64,000 nt of DNA. Source: Diplonema papillatum (taxonomy: Eukaryota; Euglenozoa; Diplonemea; Diplonemida; Diplonemidae). The notes under the pieces were generated by a model. That model worked only from the letters and a program-made list of their open reading frames with translations, was not told the origin of the DNA and ran no database searches. The first letter of the stretch is position 1; each line of letters begins with the position of its first letter. Below, piece after piece: positions 51,914 to 62,026 of the stretch. The translations under genes and the position numbers were made by a program. The stretch spans positions 1 through 64,000 of the forward strand of contig JAPJBO010000098.1 of assembly GCA_030068145.1 (NCBI GenBank), written 5' to 3'.

Positions 51914-52687
51914 ATGGCCGCCACTCAAGAAGCCGGATACCACGGGTTGAAGAAGGGAGAGAACCCCAACCAGTGGAGCAACAAGCAGGCCGACATCGAC
52001 GATGACCACGTGTACATCGACAACCACCCAGTGATGGAGGGTTGGGAGCTGCCGTACCAGAAGGAGATCGCCGCTGTTGCCACGCGCAAGGGAGGCAAGG
52101 TGCTCGAAGTGGGGTTCGGCATGGCGTTGTCGGCGACCGCCATCCAAACCCACGACATCGAAGAACACGTCATCATCGAGGCCAACGAAGCGGTGTTCAA
52201 AAAGTTGCAAGAGTGGGCAGCCAAGCAGCCGCACAAAGTGACACCGATGTTCGGCCTCTGGCAGGATGTTGTCAGCACGTTGAAGGACAACGACTTCGAC
52301 GGAATCTACTACGACACGTACCCAAACAACGAAGAGAGCCAGCACATCCACCAGTTTGACTTCATCAAGCAGGTGCGCAGAGCGCTGAAGCCAGGGGGCA
52401 TCCTCACGTACTGCAACTTGACGTCGCTCGGTGTTCTGCGCCCGCGATACGACAGCGAAGGTTCGGACGAGGCTGCGTGGGCGAAGCTGTTTGAAGAGAC
52501 CCAGAAGCCGCACCTCCTCGCCTGCGGCTTCTCCGAGGACGAGATCAAGGAGTACAGCATCTTCGGCCCCCTGGCACCGCCGCGGTCGTGCGCGTACTAC
52601 CAGGTATACGGGCAGTCTTTTCTCAAAAGGCAAAGGGGCGGGTTGAAACATAGCACCCGTGTTATGACTCGATTCGTCGAATACTAA
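51914..52687 (+). CDS. GAMT: Guanidinoacetate N-methyltransferase, copy 2, altered C-terminus
   Basis: Residues 1-236 match copy 1 with a single noted change (Asp for Asn at 125). E45, D134 and the SAM motifs are intact, so activity is expected. The shared sequence breaks at the position of the copy 1 stop, and the frame runs on for 21 extra residues to 257 aa. The added codons read through sequence that matches the end of the MITE family at 55258, so the new tail is transposon-derived. The only upstream similarity to copy 1 is the last 20-30 bases before ATG. The high identity suggests recent duplication or gene conversion. Whether this copy is expressed is unknown. Confidence 0.93.
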   Translation: MAATQEAGYHGLKKGENPNQWSNKQADIDDDHVYIDNHPVMEGWELPYQKEIAAVATRKGGKVLEVGFGMALSATAIQTHDIEEHVIIEANEAVFKKLQEWAAKQPHKVTPMFGLWQDVVSTLKDNDFDGIYYDTYPNNEESQHIHQFDFIKQVRRALKPGGILTYCNLTSLGVLRPRYDSEGSDEAAWAKLFEETQKPHLLACGFSEDEIKEYSIFGPLAPPRSCAYYQVYGQSFLKRQRGGLKHSTRVMTRFVEY

Positions 52688-52695
52688 AATAATGC
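52628..52695 (+). mobile_element. Solo end of the G-run MITE family, fused to GAMT copy 2
   Basis: AAAGGGGCGGGTTGAAACAT, then ACCCGTGTTATGACTCGATT and CGTCGAATACTAAA align with the left end of the element at 55258 (GGGGGTCGAACAATAACACC, TGTGTTATTATTCGATTCG). Confidence 0.65.
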
Positions 52696-53488
52696 CGGGG
52701 CAAAGCGCGTGTACGGTGTGACCCGAAAAGCGGGTGTGTCGCACCCACAAGGACATGTGTGTAGAACTCAACAGGCGTGTGAGAATGCACCCAAAGCGCG
52801 TGTTGCGCCCCAAACGCTTGTCGGCGTGACCCGAAACGCGGGCGTGCTGCACCAAACACGCGTGTGAGAACTCAAAAAAAAAAACATGCAACACAGCAGT
52901 CATACTGTCTGTTTGCGCGCGAGTCCGCTATCAGGAGCCCAGCGGAAAAGCAACAGAATGGGCCACTTGGCTAATGCACGAGATCAAGTCTAGCTCGAAG
53001 ATACGATAACACGGAACATTTTCTTTTGGGAACCCCACCGATCACCACAAGCACGCACTAAGCTGAACTTCACAAGCATCCAAAAGGTCGAAAGACACCA
53101 ATCTGTACGTCCATTCGGATCGTCGGAAACACAAAACGCAAAGCGCGTGCTTCACCCCCAAAACGCACGCGAGGACACGCGAAAAGCGAGCGTGTTGCGC
53201 GACTCTTAGGGAAACAACAACCAACCGAACCTCGCAGCACGAATCGCTTCTGATCCCCGTTTTGGAGAAGAAGATCCGGCCGTGCCCGTAGAATAAGGAG
53301 AAAGCGGAGACCGCCACGACCAGAATACCCTCCTCTTGGTTAGAATTTGAATTCGGCGTGCTCATTTCGTTGCGGAACGAACAGAGCAAACCTACGCACT
53401 ATTCCCTCGCCCCATCCGGGCGGTTAGACCTGTTCCGGGAACCTGTTTGCCCGGCACCCGAAGAAGAAGAAGAAGAAGAAAAGAAAAA
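52696..53488. other. Gene-poor stretch with CGCGTGT-rich degenerate repeats
   Basis: 52700-52870 and 53140-53200 carry loose repeats of GACCCGAAA(A)GCGGG(T)GTG and CACCCAAAGCGCGTG. The conserved 18-codon peptide tail lies at 53235-53291. Confidence 0.45.
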
Positions 53489-53722
53489 GGCCGCTCCTGG
53501 TCCAGGAACGTGACGGTCAACCACAGCTTGCAAAGCTTGAGTCGGAGGCAGCACAGTCCTGTGACTGACCGTCTCGACGAGCTTGTGTTCAGCGCGAGCG
53601 CCAAGTCCCAAGGGGCGCCAAGCCTTGATGCTTTGGTTTGGGAAATCGGTAGCCACTTGACCCGTAGGCCCGTGGCTCTGCAGTACCGCCGAAGACGTCC
53701 CGTGTAGCAGGCTTTCCCTGGT
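53489..53722 (+). repeat. SINE-sized repeat family A, copy 3 (internal deletion)
   Basis: Same ends as the 16 and 19.7 kb copies. It lacks about 38 bases in the centre and is preceded by an (AAG)n tract. Confidence 0.75.
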
Positions 53723-53919
53723 CCCCGAAAAAGAGAGAAAAAAAGGCTCGAAAACCCACACCCAATCTGCGCGCCTCCCGTACGGGATCGTCGGAAACAC
53801 AACACCTAATTAATTACACACTGCTTCTTCGCTCCTCCGTTTGGTTCTAAAAAAAAAAACCCCTCTTCCTCCATCCTCCCACCCTCTCCCCAAAACCTTT
53901 TTTTTTTTTTTTGGCATTT

Positions 53920-54839
53920 CAGGGTTTTTTCTAGGATTTCAAATTTTCGAGCTGGAGTGGGGAAACTTTTCGACGCGTTTTCAGAGCCGAATTGCCAAGC
54001 AATCCACGCAAATTGCGCTTTGTGGTGCTGGCTGCGGGCTTTTCCCCCAAGGCAGCTTAGTTCGACGTTCTCCTGGTGCCTATTAGGCCGGTTAGTTCGT
54101 TGTCTTCACATGAGTTCAGTTGCCACAGCAGGAAGGGAGTGAACGAGGGTTGTGTCACAAAAAAACGGGTGCTGCATTTAGGAATGATAGTCGTGGAACA
54201 ACCTGGGACAGATCCCACTATGCAGAATTGGCCTTCGCCTGCACAAAGTTTAGGCGACGGCTCGGGACCATCTCGACAAAACGGTCAACAACCTTCTCCA
54301 AAAAGACCATCGAAAGCTCTGGTGGACCCTCGATACGGATGCGCAGGATCATATCCAAATGTCCGCTCGTGAGCCGGTTCCTTAAAAGATCCAGGGTGTC
54401 TTTGAGAACACTGAATGATCGCTCAACAGCACTCGTCCCTGAGGGATAAGTGGCGACCAACCGCATGGCGGAGACTGCACGTGGAGACTGCACGTTCTGC
54501 CGCCTTGTCATCCCGGTTCCTGGTACCTATTACGAAGCCGTTGAGAACCTCCTCCAGTGTCATCTCGTTTTCGTCGGCGCCGCACAGGGGCTCGTTCTGT
54601 ACTCTCTCAGGTGGGTCTCGTCGTTGGTTGTCAACACGTGCTGCATTTCCTGCCTGTCTCGTCTTTTTTTCTACCCCTTTTTTCGCACTTCTGGAGCGAT
54701 TGCGTTGCGATGTGGGGTCGCAGCTTTTCTGGCGATGCTGCAATGAACAGAAAAAAACCCACTCCAGCCCACTCAGATTTTCGCCAAGAATCTGGAGTGG
54801 GGAAAATCCCCACTCCAGCCCACCCCAGAAAAAACCCTG
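53920..54839 (-). mobile_element. hAT-like element with transposase C-terminus remnant
   Basis: Terminal inverted repeats begin CAGGGTTTTTTCT at 53920 and end AGAAAAAACCCTG at 54839; GCTGGAGTGGGGA follows inside each end. A 5-base direct repeat CATTT flanks the element (53915-53919 and 54840-54844). This is shorter than the usual 8 bases for hAT, though hAT subfamilies with shorter duplications exist. The minus strand encodes a hAT dimerisation domain. At 920 bp this is an internal-deletion derivative. Confidence 0.8.
54221..54600 (-). pseudogene. hAT transposase C-terminal dimerisation domain remnant
   Basis: Minus-strand reading RLVATYPSGTSAVERSFSVL, then KDTLDLLRNRLTSGHLDMIL, the typical hAT C-terminal pattern P.S....ERSFS.L....R.RL....L..L. 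The preceding part in another frame (EEVLNGFVIGTRNRDDKAAE) may belong to it, so a frameshift is present. No catalytic DDE region remains. Confidence 0.75.
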
Positions 54840-55079
54840 CATTTGCTAGTTTACAAACGCAGCCCCGTTACCCCATCCGGCACTCTTTTTGCATGCATAT
54901 TCACCTCCATCGTTGAATGGTGATTGCCCGTCGGTTTGTGCGAAGGCCATGCAGTCCGGAAGTTCTCTTTTTGAAGACAAAAACACCCCGATTTGCCGAA
55001 GGCCGCTCGAAGGCTTATACTCCTCCGGAGTCTTCTCGCGAGCTATCTTCCGCTCCGAAAAAAGCAATCGTCTCGAGCT

Positions 55080-55110
55080 CCGTTTCTCTCTCTCTCTCTC
55101 TCTCTCACTC
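55080..55110 (+). repeat. (TC)n microsatellite
   Basis: Plain TC/CT repeat. Similar to the LINE tail, but no LINE sequence precedes it. Confidence 0.7.
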
Positions 55111-55257
55111 TCTTCTGTCTTTTTCGTGCAGCGTTGAACCCAATTCTTTGGTCAGGCGGCAGTTCGTAGCACACAGCGATTGTACGCCTATGCTACCAGA
55201 AAGCATGCAAAACCGTGTCTGTGGAATCAGCTGAAAACTCACGCACATGCACCTGCT

Positions 55258-55602
55258 ACATAGGGGGGGGTCGAACAATAACACCTGTGTTATTATTCGA
55301 TTCGTCGAGTACTAAAGTCCCGGCCCCCAACGCACCGTCCATAAAAATGGCCAAGACCCCTTTCACTCTGAAAAACACACGCACGGGCGTTTGCGGTCGC
55401 ACGAGTGCAAGCCGTCGTGCGTTTTGTACTCCATCGGACAGGTACTGTTGGGCAAGCGGAGTGGGCCGGGTGTACCAGGGCGAGAGAGGGCAAACTACAG
55501 GTAGCCGAACAGTAGCAGGATCAAGTAGTGGTAGTGTTTTTAGACAACCAGACGTGTGTCAAACAACTGTTATTATTCGACCCCCCGCTTTACTACCACA
55601 GC
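55258..55602 (+). mobile_element. MITE with G-run inverted repeats, long copy
   Basis: The left end TAGGGGGGGGTCGAACAATA with ACACC is mirrored by the right end TGTTATTATTCGACCCCCCG with CTTTA. Same termini as the 18.4 kb element. The interior is non-coding but carries a CTTTCACTCTGAAAAACAC fragment of the dispersed motif. Confidence 0.65.
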
Positions 55603-56330
55603 CAAGATAGGAAAATGACGATCTGACGATCATTACCGGCAGCACAAATGCCACTGGTCCACCTTGTATCAGGTGCAGGCGGCTTGAGAAGCGTCATAAA
55701 GTGCTCAGTCACGCTATCAGCGACGTGAAGGAGGCCGTTACGGCAAGGCAACGTCACCGCTGAGGCGGAAGAAGGCGTAGCGCTCGAGGTGAGCCGCAAA
55801 CGCCAAAGATTCGTCCACCCTACGTGTGAAAAGGTGTCCGTCCATTTCCCTTCCAACGTATGCTTCTTCCAGCTTCCAGTCCGAGGTGCAATCCCTGCAC
55901 ATCGGACCCGCCACGTCCCACGTGATGCCACGGTTCCAAAATAGCCCGCACATTTCGTCCGTCCACCTTTCCCATCCCGTCGCAGGTGCATCAGATAGGC
56001 TGTGGGCAGAATCCCTACGTGGCATGCGGAGAAGATTGCTGGACCTTTTGGGGGGACGGCGACGGAATCTCCAGAGGAATCTCCCTTGATCTTTGGCCGC
56101 ACCTTACCAAACCCGCCTCTTTCTTTCTCCACGTTCGGATGATTCCCTGAGATGTTCGCTTCGGCTTGAGCACTCGGGATGATGACACAGGAGAGGGATC
56201 GGGGCGTGGTTGTATGTGGCGGTATGTGATACCACGTAGCATCAGCACGTGCGTGGATGGATACCTCACCGCTGGTGGATATGCTATCCTGCGTCCTGTG
56301 GATGCATGGTATCGTGGTAGTATACACACA
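55603..56330 (-). other. Possible degraded minus-strand coding region
   Basis: The minus strand is open for 95 codons at 55738-56025 (DAPATGWERWTDEMCGLFWN, then MCRDCTSDWKLEEAYVG), with Trp/Cys content that looks protein-like. An overlapping 244-codon frame lacks such character but reads VADSVTEHFMTLLKPPAPDT below it. No family was recognised; it could be a relic. Confidence 0.25.
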
Positions 56331-56638
56331 TACGTAGTATGGTGGTATGTATGTAGGCCCGGGGAGGGAGGCTGTTTCCAGAGATCAGGGTCGGGGGACA
56401 AGCTTTGAGATTTCGTCGCGAGGTGACCCCTCGCTCGCTAAAATGCCCCCACTCAGGCCCTCACACCCTCGCCATTTTTTTTTCGCGTCAAAGTTCCTGT
56501 TCTGGACATCGCAGACTAATGGGTTTTGGGGGATACCGATACGCATACCAATGCACGAAGGCCCTTTCTTTCGACGATCGGACTGGAAATCATTTTCTGC
56601 CAGGGGGGGGTAGGCCCGTTAGGGGGACGGGACGAAAC

Positions 56639-57076
56639 ATGGGCTGCTGCTTCTCGACGGGCGCCGAAGGCGAGGGCGGCATGGGCCTGCTGCTGCCCCG
56701 GAGCGAAACGCAAGGCGTCAGCATCACGACGCCGGTCGAGCTGGAAGTGCCGATCAAGTTCGCCCCCTGCCGCGTCCGCATCAAGCTGAGGGCAGACGAC
56801 GCTCGGCGCACCGTCGAAGTCTCGTGGCTTGACGCCGAGGAGAAGGAGCGGTTCGACAGCAAGTTCATCAGCTTCGGCAGCCGCTACACGCCGAAGAACC
56901 AGCTTTCCGACAAAAGCTGGAAGACCGCGCAGCCGTACGACGTGTCGCAAACCGTGCCCAAGGCTGGGTCCTACTACCTCGTTGTCCGTTCTTCGTCGGT
57001 TGTCGCTGACAAGCACGTCAAAGTCAGAGGACAGATAGTGAAAGAAGAAGTCAAAGAGCAGCATCTCGGGCGATAA
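56639..57076 (+). CDS. Small putatively myristoylated and palmitoylated protein
   Basis: 145 aa, unrecognised family. It starts MGCCFSTGAEGEGGMG: Gly2 followed by Cys3 and Cys4 is the classic dual-acylation signal, so membrane attachment is likely. Residues 25-135 alternate strand-like hydrophobic segments (VELEVPIKFAP, VRIKLRADD, TVEVSWLDAEE, YYLVVRSSSVVADKHVKVRG) and resemble a compact beta-sandwich, ending basic (EEVKEQHLGR). GC content is about 60%. Repeated, decayed copies of its last two thirds fill the next 1.4 kb. The function is unknown. Confidence 0.75.
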   Translation: MGCCFSTGAEGEGGMGLLLPRSETQGVSITTPVELEVPIKFAPCRVRIKLRADDARRTVEVSWLDAEEKERFDSKFISFGSRYTPKNQLSDKSWKTAQPYDVSQTVPKAGSYYLVVRSSSVVADKHVKVRGQIVKEEVKEQHLGR

Positions 57077-58510
57077 TGGGTCTTCCGTTTCCCGAGAGCA
57101 GAGCCAGAGTTCACTTGGTTAACTGTCGAAGTCTCGTGGCTGGACGCCGAAGACAAGGGATCGGTTCGACAGCAAGTTCATCTGCTTCGGCAGCCGCTAC
57201 ATGCCGAAGAACCAGCCTTTTCCCAAAAGCTAGAAGACCGCGCAGCCGTGTGTCGCAAGCCGTGCCCAAGGCCACACCCTAGCTCAGAGCCGCAGTTCAC
57301 TTGGTTGACTGTCGAAGTCTCGTGGCTCGACGCCGAATACTTGGATCGGTTCGACAGCAAGTTCATCAGCTTCGGCAGCTGCTGCACGCAGAAGAACCAG
57401 TTCTTTCCGACGAAAGCTGGAAGACCGCGCAGCCGTACGACGTGTCGCAAACCGTGCCCAAGGCTGGGTCGTTGTCCGTTCTTCGTCGGTTGTCGCTGAC
57501 AAGCACGTCAAAGTCAGAGGACAGATAGTCGAAGAAGAAGTCAAAGAGCAGCATCTCGTGCGAGAATGGGTCTTCCGTTTCCCGAGAGCAGAGCCAGAGT
57601 TCACTTGGTTAACTGTCGAAGTCTCGTGGCTGGACGCCGAAGAGAAGGGATCGGTTCGACAGCAAGTTCATCTGCTTCGGCAGCCGCTACATGCCGAAGA
57701 ACCAGCCTTTTCCCAAAAGCTAGAAGACCGCGCAGCCGTACGACGTGTCGCGAGCCGTGCCCAAGGCCACACCCTCCGCAGTTCACTTGGTTGACTGTCG
57801 AAGTCTCGTGGCTCGACGCCGAATACTTGGATCGGTTCGACAGCAAGTTCATCAGCTTCGGCAGCTGCTGCACGCAGAAGAACCAGTTCTTTCCGACAGA
57901 AGCTGGAAGACGGCGCAGCCGTACGACGTGTCGCAAACCGTGCCCAAGGCTGGGTCCGACTACCTCGTTGTCCGTTCTTCGTCGGTTGTCGCTGACAAGC
58001 ACGTCAAAGTCAGAGGACAGATATTCAAAGAAGAAGTCAAAGAGCAGCACCTCGGGCGATGATGGGCCTCCCGTCTCCCTACACCATTATCGCTGCAGTT
58101 CACTTGGTTAACTGTCGAAGTCTCGTGGCTGGACGCCGAATACTTGGATCGGTTCGACATCAAGTTCATCAGCTTCGGCAGCCGCTACGCGCCGAAGAAC
58201 CAGCTTTTGCCGACGGAAGCTGGTAGACGGCCTAACAAAAACTAACTAAAACCGTGCGACGTGTCGCAAATTGCGCCCAAGGCTGGGTCCTACTACCTCG
58301 TCGTCCGTTCTTCATTGGTTGTCGTCGACAAGCACGTCGAAGTCCGAGGACAGATAATCAAAGAAGAAGTCAAAGAGCGGCACCTAGCATCTCCGGCGAC
58401 AATGTGTCTACCACCTCGCTGACCGTTCTTCGTCTACCGTTGCTGCCAAGCACGTCAACGTCAAACGACGAACAGTTAATCAAAGAAAAAGTCATTTCGG
58501 GACGAGAACG
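57077..58510 (+). repeat. Degenerate 3' tandem array of the MGCC gene
   Basis: Copies of the segment from GTCGAAGTCTCGTGGCT to AAAGAGCAGCA(T/C)CTCG recur. A two-part unit of about 490 bases (starts at 57077 and 57567, both with CTTCCGTTTCCCGAGAGCAG) is duplicated, followed by more decayed partial copies to about 58510. Each subunit has its own internal deletions; none is fully open. Confidence 0.88.
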
Positions 58511-58689
58511 TGTCTTCCGTCCTCACATCCTCGGTTCACCGGTTGAGCCGTCGATCGTGTTTTAGCAGTGGCGCAGCGCAGGCTGCCCGCCCCCCAGGCA
58601 CAGGGAGTAAGATACCGTGTGCGAGAGTTCACAGCTTTCGAGGAAGTCCGGAGTAAACGACATATTCGGTGGGACCACCCCGGTGCTTG

Positions 58690-59090
58690 TTTTTTTTGTA
58701 TAAGCACCTGCTTTGTAGGAAATGCTTGAGGAGACTGCCAGTTGCGATAGATCAAAGGAGGTAAATGTGCTGTAGCCCTAACTCTAAAAAAGACCCACTT
58801 TGTAGTTGTATTGTTTTCTCCCCCTCTAGCCTCCTTCGAAATGAGCACAAGGCAGTCCCTCGAGTATTTTTGGTATAAGCACCTGCTTTCTAGGAAATAC
58901 TTGAGGAGGCTGCCAGCTGCAAAAGATCAAAGGAGGTAAATGTGATGTAACCCACACGAAACACAGGTTTAGTGGCGGGCGTAAGCGTTCGACAAAAAAG
59001 ACCCACTTTGTAGTTGTCTTGTTTCTCCCCCTCTAGCCTCCTTCGAAGTAAAAAGCACAAGGCAGCACCTCGAGTATTTCTTATGGTAAC
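58690..59090 (+). repeat. Two tandem units with inverted ends
   Basis: 58718-58867 and 58872-59090 share TATAAGCACCTGCTTT, GATCAAAGGAGGTAAATGTG, AAGACCCACTTTGTAGTTGT and CCCCCTCTAGCCTCCTTCGA. Within each unit GGAAATACTTGAGGAGGCTG is mirrored by a later CACCTCGAGTATTT, so each unit can fold. Confidence 0.7.
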
Positions 59091-60088
59091 AAACGCGTTT
59101 GTCAATGCTAAAAAGAGACGGTTCGCAGCGTATCGCGGCAAACCTATCAAATAGGAACTCCACACGTGCACACTAAGGACGCGTCTCTTTTTCCGACGGA
59201 GGCTAGAAGAAATAATCCAACCACGAATGATGTTATCCTACCGAAGTCCTACATTGCCATTTGGTGTGTCGCAACCGTTTACCCGTTTATGAGGAAAACC
59301 CCACCGAAGAAATTGTGACACTTGCAAAACTCCGACAGAAGTCTTACATTTGCGATTTCGGATACCACCGGTCCTTTTGTCGAACGCTTCCGCCTGCAAT
59401 ACACCCGGATTTACCTGTGGATTGCAGCACATTTTGCAACTGCGGGCCTCCTCAAGTAGCTTTTACATAGCAGGGCTTATTCAAGAAAGAGAAAAATCAC
59501 AAGTCAAACGGAAACTGCCAAAAACCGACCGCTTACTACAAGAAAACGTCTAGAAAATGACGCACCTCTGTGACTGGCGATACCTCAACATTTTTTGGCA
59601 GTTTCGTGCCGGATTTCCGCAACCCTTTGTAGAAGAGCTCTGCCTCAGGGGGCTTCACATACCCGGTTTCAGAAAGAAAGTTTATAGAATTCGATTTCAA
59701 GTGGCCCCTGCAGTACTGTACCTGTACAGTTTCGTGGCGCGTCACGGTGTGTCACTGCTATTCGAAGCTTGTCCCTCACCATCTCCGTAGTTTGATAGAC
59801 GTGCACACCGCCACCGCAAGCCTATTTCTCACCACCCCCTCCGTTCCCTTGTTTGCGTGCGCTTCCAGGCAACTCAGACACCCACAGGCACCACAGAGCC
59901 CACAACCGGGGTTTTGGCTGAAACCGGCTGGTCAGACGAAGTGCTAAAATCCCCTGCTCTGCCTGGTCTATACAAAAAAAAGAAGCAAACCGAAAAAGTT
60001 TCAAGCGAACTTTCACTCTGAAACAGAACAACGTTTGAAGGAAAAGAAAAAAGGTCTCTCCCCCCCGTGACGGATTCGCCTGTGCTCT
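59091..60088. other. Gene-free stretch
   Basis: No coding sequence recognised. 59500-59555 (ACCGACCGCTTACTACAAGA) is repeated at 62575-62605. A motif core TTTCAAGCGAACTTTCACTC lies at 59999-60018. Confidence 0.45.
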
Positions 60089-60580
60089 AGTAGCACGGGT
60101 GGTCCTGGCTGTGACGAGCTACGAACAGCCGCCTGACAAACCAGACTCACACCGCTGTCCTGTCTGCAGACACTCAGGTTCCGCGCTGATGATGGTCCGC
60201 CTTATGTGTCCGTGGCTTAAAGGACCGAAACACGGCGCAGACGGGACCAGTGCGGTGTTGAGCACATACCCATTCCAAGCACGTTCTTGCAATCCCCATG
60301 TCCACTGTGCTCTGCGGAGTTTACTTCGCAGATTGCCACCGTAAAAAGAAGACAAGTCAGTGCTGCCTAGCGAGTCGCAGTCACAATCAGGGCGAGTGCC
60401 CTGAGTTTTTTAACTGATTGCTCAGACACGGGTGTAGGGGCCTTCTCCCTGTGACGCGCTGATGATGGTCCGCCTTATGTGTCCGTGGCTGAAAGGACCG
60501 AAACACGGCGCAGACGGGACCAGTGCGGTGTTGAGCACATACCCATTCCAAGCGTGCACGTTCTTGCAATCCCCCCCCCC
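60089..60580 (+). repeat. Repeat family B double unit, left of the TP-rich gene array
   Basis: Two family B copies joined by a spacer containing TCCACTGTGCTCTGCGGAGT and GACAAGTCAGTGCTGCCTAG. About 430 bases of this composite recur almost unchanged at 63237-63667, so the gene array between is flanked by direct repeats. Confidence 0.8.
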
Positions 60581-60747
60581 TCTCAAAAAAGCTACTTCGC
60601 ACAATGCCGGAGACGGGGGCCCGCCCGCGGGTGCCGCTGACCACCGGCTGGTTTCCCTTCAGATGGGGTTCCCTCAACATGCTTCTTTTTGGCCCCGCTT
60701 CTTTCAGTACTAACAATCTAGCGGGTTGCCCTTCCATGTATTGCGCA

Positions 60748-60805
60748 GGCTAAAAAGACGTAGGCAGCGTGTTTTGGTGGTTGATCAGAATTCCTTACTT
60801 GAAAA
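60748..60805 (+). repeat. Dispersed repeat E, copy 2
   Basis: Matches 24545-24600; it abuts the first decayed unit of the TP-rich gene array. Confidence 0.7.
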
Positions 60806-61045
60806 TGACGGACCACGCCGAGCTCTGTCGACGGCGAGCGAGCGCCGTTCGGGACGCCGCAGTCATGCTTCGCAGCAAGCAGACAAGATGTTTACACCCG
60901 CATCTACTACACGCGTTTGGACATTCATCTTCAGACTCCACAGTGAAGCGAAGTACCCGGATTTTCAAGCGAACCTACCGGATCTTTTCTTCCTCAAAAT
61001 GCACTAAAACTCAGGCGGTCGGAGGAGGGGGGAAAGCCCAAAGAA

Positions 61046-61972
61046 CAGGGGATTATACGGGCTTAGTTTAGCGGTCTGAGAGACCGGAACTCAAATTCTT
61101 CCGGTCTGGGGAAAAAAAAAAAAAAAAACCACATAGCGTTCGGGTTGGGGCTTACCGGGTGGGAGCGGTAACGGGAGGGCCAGTATGCCACCAAAGAAGC
61201 TACAGCGTGTGGATCCAAAGAAGGAGGGGATTTCCCGGGACATCGCAAGCATGTTCGGGCTCGCATCTCGGCAAACAGGACGGCAGACCAACGTCCCGAA
61301 AGAGGGGACAAACACGGAGTACGAGCGGTGGACAAAGGAGTCGTACTCAGAAGTTGAGAAGGCCAACTCCCTGCACGACTTTCTGCACGAAAATCACCCG
61401 ACCTACTTCCTTTGCGATGTCGTGATAAACCGCGCAACTGAAGGTTTAGCAGGCTTTACCCGCGTGACACCCCAGACAGTCCAGGCCTATCATGCCGAAG
61501 TGGCCACGCCCTACGTTAACGGGCTAATCTCTGACCTTCGTTCGGGTTTGAAGAGCAACCTGGGTGTCATGGAGGGATTCAGCCTTTTTGACCTGAGTGG
61601 GCCTGTGGCTGGAAACCAACCTGAGGCGGTCAGACTTGTTGATATTCTTGTCGCCCATTACGGCGAGGAAAAGGTCCGACCAACCCAGGAAGGCAGATCC
61701 GCACGTTCTCCTCCCTTTCTCAATGCCCGCTTCATTGCAGATTTCAGGAATGAGGTTTTTCCCCGAGCCGACGACGAGCACAGATCTGTTCTCGAGGAGC
61801 TCAAAACCTTTCGACACCTCTCGGAACGGCATCGGTTGAAAGACTGTTCAGTTTGATCAAGCTGATCAAAACGAGGCAAAGGTGGCATACAGCATGCAGT
61901 TGCAGCAAAAAAAAAAAAAAACACGCCCAGACCGGAACTCAGGATTTTTTTGAAGCCCCGTATAAACCCCTG
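61046..61972 (+). mobile_element. hAT-like transposon with target duplication and a paralogous empty site
   Basis: Inverted ends CAGGGGATTATACGGGCTT and (complement) CAGGGGTTTATACGGGGCTT; the subterminal CCGGAACTCA...CCGGTCTGG is shared by both ends. Flanks are CCAAAGAA (61038-61045) and GCAAAGAA (61973-61980), an 8-base duplication with one change. The parallel array unit at about 62390-62420 reads AAAGCCCAAAGAAGAACTAA without the element, an exact empty site. 927 bp, with one ORF inside. Confidence 0.9.
61185..61856 (+). CDS. hAT-like transposase fragment
   Basis: 223 aa from ATG to TGA inside the hAT element, between its inverted repeats. The central part (TPQTVQAYHAEVATPYVNGL, then ISDLRSGL) and FSLFDLSGP followed by DILVAHYGEE resemble the region of hAT and hAT-derived proteins preceding the C-terminal domain (pattern Y....I..L..R, then F.lFDp......yG). 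The ERSFS dimerisation motif and a full DDE core are missing, so it cannot transpose itself. It may be an internally deleted transposase or a repressor-like derivative. No frameshift inside. Confidence 0.55.
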   Translation: MPPKKLQRVDPKKEGISRDIASMFGLASRQTGRQTNVPKEGTNTEYERWTKESYSEVEKANSLHDFLHENHPTYFLCDVVINRATEGLAGFTRVTPQTVQAYHAEVATPYVNGLISDLRSGLKSNLGVMEGFSLFDLSGPVAGNQPEAVRLVDILVAHYGEEKVRPTQEGRSARSPPFLNARFIADFRNEVFPRADDEHRSVLEELKTFRHLSERHRLKDCSV

Positions 61973-62026
61973 GCAAAGAAGGACTAAAAAAAAAAAACAC
62001 AAAGAGAAAATATACGACCTGCTAGA

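Noticed and set aside
55593-56327. 244-codon minus-strand ORF as a gene
   Set aside because: No family pattern, and a shorter overlapping frame looks more protein-like; kept only as a possible relic.
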